DNA of 7,592 nucleotides, from positions 1 to 7,592 of the forward strand of contig JALVCY010000599.1 in assembly GCA_027009605.1 (NCBI GenBank), read 5' to 3'. Each line of letters starts with the position of its first letter. The first letter of the stretch is position 1. A program made the translations under genes and the position numbers. The notes below the pieces were generated by a model. That model worked only from the letters and a program-made list of their open reading frames with translations. It was not told where the DNA came from and did not search any database. This DNA comes from Saprospiraceae bacterium. GTDB lineage: Bacteria > Bacteroidota > Bacteroidia > Chitinophagales > Saprospiraceae. This document shows positions 4,983 through 7,592 of this stretch, piece after piece.

Positions 4983-7418
4983 TTAAAACTTCACAACAAG
5001 TCCCAACAAGTAATTCACCCCAGCTTGTGGATACAAACCCACTTGAGAGTAAGTCGCCCCCCCTTCCTTTTGGTCATAAGGCCCTAGATATGGGGTGCCG
5101 GTACGATAGCGATACGCCCAACCATTGGTCGAATATTTTTGATTCAATAGGTTATTTACTTTCAGATTTAGCAAATATTCCACCTTTGATTTCTTTAGTA
5201 AGTAGTTGATTTGCAGGTCATTATAAAAATAGGCGGGCAATGAAGTATGGTCATTGGACGTATTATCCAAATATTGCTTGCCGACATATTTTCCCGAAAG
5301 GGTGACATCTAATTTATTCTTTAAGAACGAAAAATCAGCCGCTACGGCACTCACCACCGTTGGAGAGAAAGCCAAATCTGTGTTTTCATGTACGACGGTT
5401 TCCTGCGTCCAAGTATCCCAATTATCTATGTATTCCGTAAATGCTTTAATTTTATTTCGGCTCACGGTTAAATTTCCCGAAAGGGTCAACCACTTAGCCG
5501 CCCGGACAGCCATCTTGGTCTCCACGCCCATTCTATAGCTTTCGGGAACGTTCACACGGGTATATTCTCCGACTTCCGTCAATTTCCCTGTCAGTACCAA
5601 TTGATCCTTGTAAGTCATGTAATAGCCATTCAGTTCATACTGAAAGTCCCCCAGATTTTTTCTGATGCCCCCTTCAAAATCAAATAATCTTTCAGACTTA
5701 GGAGCTTTGTCCACGGGATTACTTCGATAATCATTCCGATTGGGTTCCCGGTGAGCCACGGCAAAAGACAGATAAGCATTATTCGCCCATTTGGCATCCA
5801 ACGAGTACAAAACCCCTACTTTGGGATTCCAAAAATGGTGATGAACTGTCGCCGGCAGTGTCCGTCCATCTGAATCCGCCCCTTCAAACTGATAATCCAC
5901 CTTCCTAAACTGCAAATCATAATAAGTAGCCCATTGCCCAAAAGATTTATTCGCTTTCGCAAAAATATTAAAATCGGTCTTCAAGGCTGTATTATTATAG
6001 TATTCGTGCCCTGTCGGAATATCGGATAGGGCCGCCCAGATGACCTTCCCATAATGCAAACCTTCGTATTGATTCCAAGCGATGCCGACATTGATTTTGT
6101 CCTTTTTGATGGGGATATTTACATTAAAGACAGCTCCGTAAAAATCATTATCCAACCATTTTCTCCTGACCAAATCCGTCTTTTCAATGGTCGTATCTCC
6201 CAATACCAAGGGCTGCCAATTATATTTTGCTATCTTTTGGTCATCTTTGTACTGTTCATAATAACCGGATCCTTTCGTATAATGCAATGCCAAATCGTAG
6301 CTTAAGCGACTATTGGGGGCAACCCCTGAATAAATCGCTTGATAATGGGTTTGCTTATAATTATCCACTTGGTTTTCATAAGGCGACCCCGGGCGATTGG
6401 CACCTGCCGGGTTGTAGGAGCGTAGTTTGGGGTCATTGATATAAGTAATCGGTACACCATTCCAAGCCTGATACGTAATCTCATGCCCTGAAAAAGTATT
6501 CAATTGAATGATGTGATTGCCTTTTTCATATTTACCGGATAGGAAGTAGGAAACTAAGTCAGATGAAGCCCGATCAATATAACCGTCTGAACTAATGGAA
6601 GTTACACGCCCTTGAAAAGAGAAATCATCTTTCACTTTTCCGGTGTTTGCCTCGAGACTGTACTTTTGAGTATTAAAAGAACCCATCGTGGAAGCCAGTG
6701 TCATTCCCGGATTTTCGGATGGTTGTTTAGTAGCTACATTGATGGTGGCACCAAAGGCACCTGCTCCATTTGTCGAAGTCCCTACTCCCCTTTCTATCTC
6801 TATATGATTTGCGGAAGCCATAATGTCCGGCAAATCCACCCAATAAACTTGGTGAGATTCCGGATCATTTAGGGGGATATTATTGACGGTGACATTGATG
6901 TTGGTCTGGTCGGCACCGCGTACACGAATACCCGAATACCCCACTCCTGCCCCCGCATCGGAAGTCACCACGGCAGAAGGGGTCATTTTTAGCAAATAGG
7001 GCACATCTTGCGCCAAATTTTCTTTTTCAATATTCTTTTGAAAGATTCTATCCACGGTAAAAGGGCGGGAAGCATAGACCACCGGACAAGAAATAATCAT
7101 CCCCTCCAACGCCGGTGTCAAGGCAAAATCTTTCACTACTACCCCATTCTCTTGGATATGGATGACTTCCTTTACCGTTTGGTAACCGAGATAAGTCACC
7201 ACCAATTCGTATTCACCCAAGGGCACTTTCAGGCTGTATTTTCCATCCAAGTCGGCCGGAGTCCCCAGCACCTTACCGTCCGGCATCGTAATAAAGATAT
7301 TGGAAAAGCTCAACGGCTCATGGGTATCAGCATCCGTTACCCGGCCTGTAAGTACCGCTTGCGCAAAACTAGAAGATGTCAAAATCAAAAAGAAAAACAG
7401 TCCAAATATTTGCTTCAT
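4983..7418 (-). CDS. TonB-dependent outer-membrane receptor, probably for thiamin
   Basis: Outer-membrane active-uptake receptor of 811 residues, energised by TonB-ExbB-ExbD. In order: a signal peptide (1-21, hydrophobic FGLFFFLILT then the AQA cleavage motif); a carboxypeptidase-regulatory-like beta-sandwich domain (about 22-103, including GRVTDADTHEPLSFSNIFI and GEYELVVTYLGYQ); and a possible TonB box around 112-118 (PVVYASR). Next comes the plug domain (about 124-235), with IRVRGADQTNINVTVNNIPL, ESHQVYWVDLPD and IEIERGVGTSTNGAGAFGATINV. A 22-strand-type barrel runs to the C-terminus and ends ...GLVVKF with the terminal phenylalanine typical of barrel proteins. The specificity call rests on the TPP riboswitch in its leader (7470-7556): thiamin-regulated outer-membrane receptors are established in Bacteroidota, for example in Bacteroides thetaiotaomicron. 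The substrate could instead be a thiamin precursor or phosphate ester. ATG at 7418 directly precedes the signal peptide and lacks a strong Shine-Dalgarno. The gene looks intact. Confidence 0.9.
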   Translation of the reverse strand: MKQIFGLFFFLILTSSSFAQAVLTGRVTDADTHEPLSFSNIFITMPDGKVLGTPADLDGKYSLKVPLGEYELVVTYLGYQTVKEVIHIQENGVVVKDFALTPALEGMIISCPVVYASRPFTVDRIFQKNIEKENLAQDVPYLLKMTPSAVVTSDAGAGVGYSGIRVRGADQTNINVTVNNIPLNDPESHQVYWVDLPDIMASANHIEIERGVGTSTNGAGAFGATINVATKQPSENPGMTLASTMGSFNTQKYSLEANTGKVKDDFSFQGRVTSISSDGYIDRASSDLVSYFLSGKYEKGNHIIQLNTFSGHEITYQAWNGVPITYINDPKLRSYNPAGANRPGSPYENQVDNYKQTHYQAIYSGVAPNSRLSYDLALHYTKGSGYYEQYKDDQKIAKYNWQPLVLGDTTIEKTDLVRRKWLDNDFYGAVFNVNIPIKKDKINVGIAWNQYEGLHYGKVIWAALSDIPTGHEYYNNTALKTDFNIFAKANKSFGQWATYYDLQFRKVDYQFEGADSDGRTLPATVHHHFWNPKVGVLYSLDAKWANNAYLSFAVAHREPNRNDYRSNPVDKAPKSERLFDFEGGIRKNLGDFQYELNGYYMTYKDQLVLTGKLTEVGEYTRVNVPESYRMGVETKMAVRAAKWLTLSGNLTVSRNKIKAFTEYIDNWDTWTQETVVHENTDLAFSPTVVSAVAADFSFLKNKLDVTLSGKYVGKQYLDNTSNDHTSLPAYFYNDLQINYLLKKSKVEYLLNLKVNNLLNQKYSTNGWAYRYRTGTPYLGPYDQKEGGATYSQVGLYPQAGVNYLLGLVVKF

Positions 7419-7469
7419 CTCTTAAAGGATATGGACGGAATGCAAGAAAAGAGATATAGATAGGATAGG

Positions 7470-7556
7470 TTTCCTTCCCAAAATTACTTGGCCAGGTTCC
7501 ATGGGTCTAATCTCAGCCGCTGCAATATTGCATGGTTCGGCACCCCGTGTGGACTG
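7470..7556 (-). ncRNA. TPP riboswitch (THI-box) in the leader of the TonB-dependent receptor
   Basis: Read leftward, the conserved blocks of the TPP aptamer occur in order and spacing. They are ACACGGGGTGCC (7550-7539), a variable P3 arm with the self-complementary TGCAATATTGCA, GGCTGAGA (7518-7511), ACCC (7506-7503), AACCTG (7498-7493), GTAAT (7487-7483) and GGGAAGGAA (7479-7471). CCAA and TTGG around the GTAAT can form P5, and CCT/AGG can form P4. P1 is weak or short by eye. About 50 nt separate the aptamer from the receptor ATG. I see no clear terminator hairpin with a T-run there, so control may be at translation initiation. TPP binding would lower receptor synthesis. The promoter is presumably past the right edge of the window. 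Confidence 0.9.
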
Positions 7557-7592
7557 TATAACAGGCTTTGGAGGAAAAGGTTTTTGTGTAAG

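Noticed and set aside
7008..7463. Rightward open frame of 151 codons opposite the receptor N-terminus
   Set aside because: It lies antisense to the signal peptide, regulatory-like domain and plug of a clearly real gene and shows no protein-like motif.

Overview
The window looks like a chromosomal segment of a Bacteroidota (Bacteroidetes) bacterium. The evidence is a TonB-dependent receptor with an N-terminal carboxypeptidase-regulatory-like domain, a cystathionine beta-synthase-like enzyme of the type common in that phylum, weak Shine-Dalgarno sequences, and matches to the Bacteroidota -7 promoter element TAnnTTTG. I cannot place it below phylum. There are no rRNA, tRNA or CRISPR features and no transposase gene.

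Left part (1-1050): the first 214 codons of a PLP-dependent cystathionine beta-synthase/cysteine synthase run leftward off the window. Just upstream of its start codon, inside its presumed 5' leader, sits a 160-bp non-coding inverted-repeat element (664-823). It begins GTAACT, ends AGTTAC and is flanked by a perfect 8-bp direct duplication GTGTCTTT, so it is very probably a MITE-type insertion. Its centre is a perfect 32-bp palindrome. Beyond it lie a candidate leftward promoter (890-897), and a hairpin (934-966) that overlaps a candidate rightward promoter.

Middle part (1051-2206): two rightward genes overlap by 8 bp: an apparently short member of the DUF5691 family and a 105-residue TfoX N-terminal-domain-like protein. 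They converge on the next block with only 45 bp between.

Right part (2252-7592): three leftward genes. Reading in the direction of transcription they are an outer-membrane TonB-dependent receptor (7418-4983), a DMT/EamA-family inner-membrane transporter (4820-3921) and a GT39/PMT-like membrane glycosyltransferase (3760-2252). The receptor is preceded by a recognisable TPP (THI-box) riboswitch at about 7470-7556, which identifies it as a probable thiamin (or thiamin-precursor) uptake receptor repressed by thiamin pyrophosphate. The transporter downstream could be its inner-membrane partner, but a hairpin and about 160 bp separate them, so this is only a hypothesis. A likely intrinsic terminator follows the transporter gene, so the glycosyltransferase is probably a separate unit.

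The intergenic spaces are rich in short palindromes of at least two types: a G-rich type (735-766 and 3805-3823) and an ACTTTCCAAA type (934-966 and 4943-4975).
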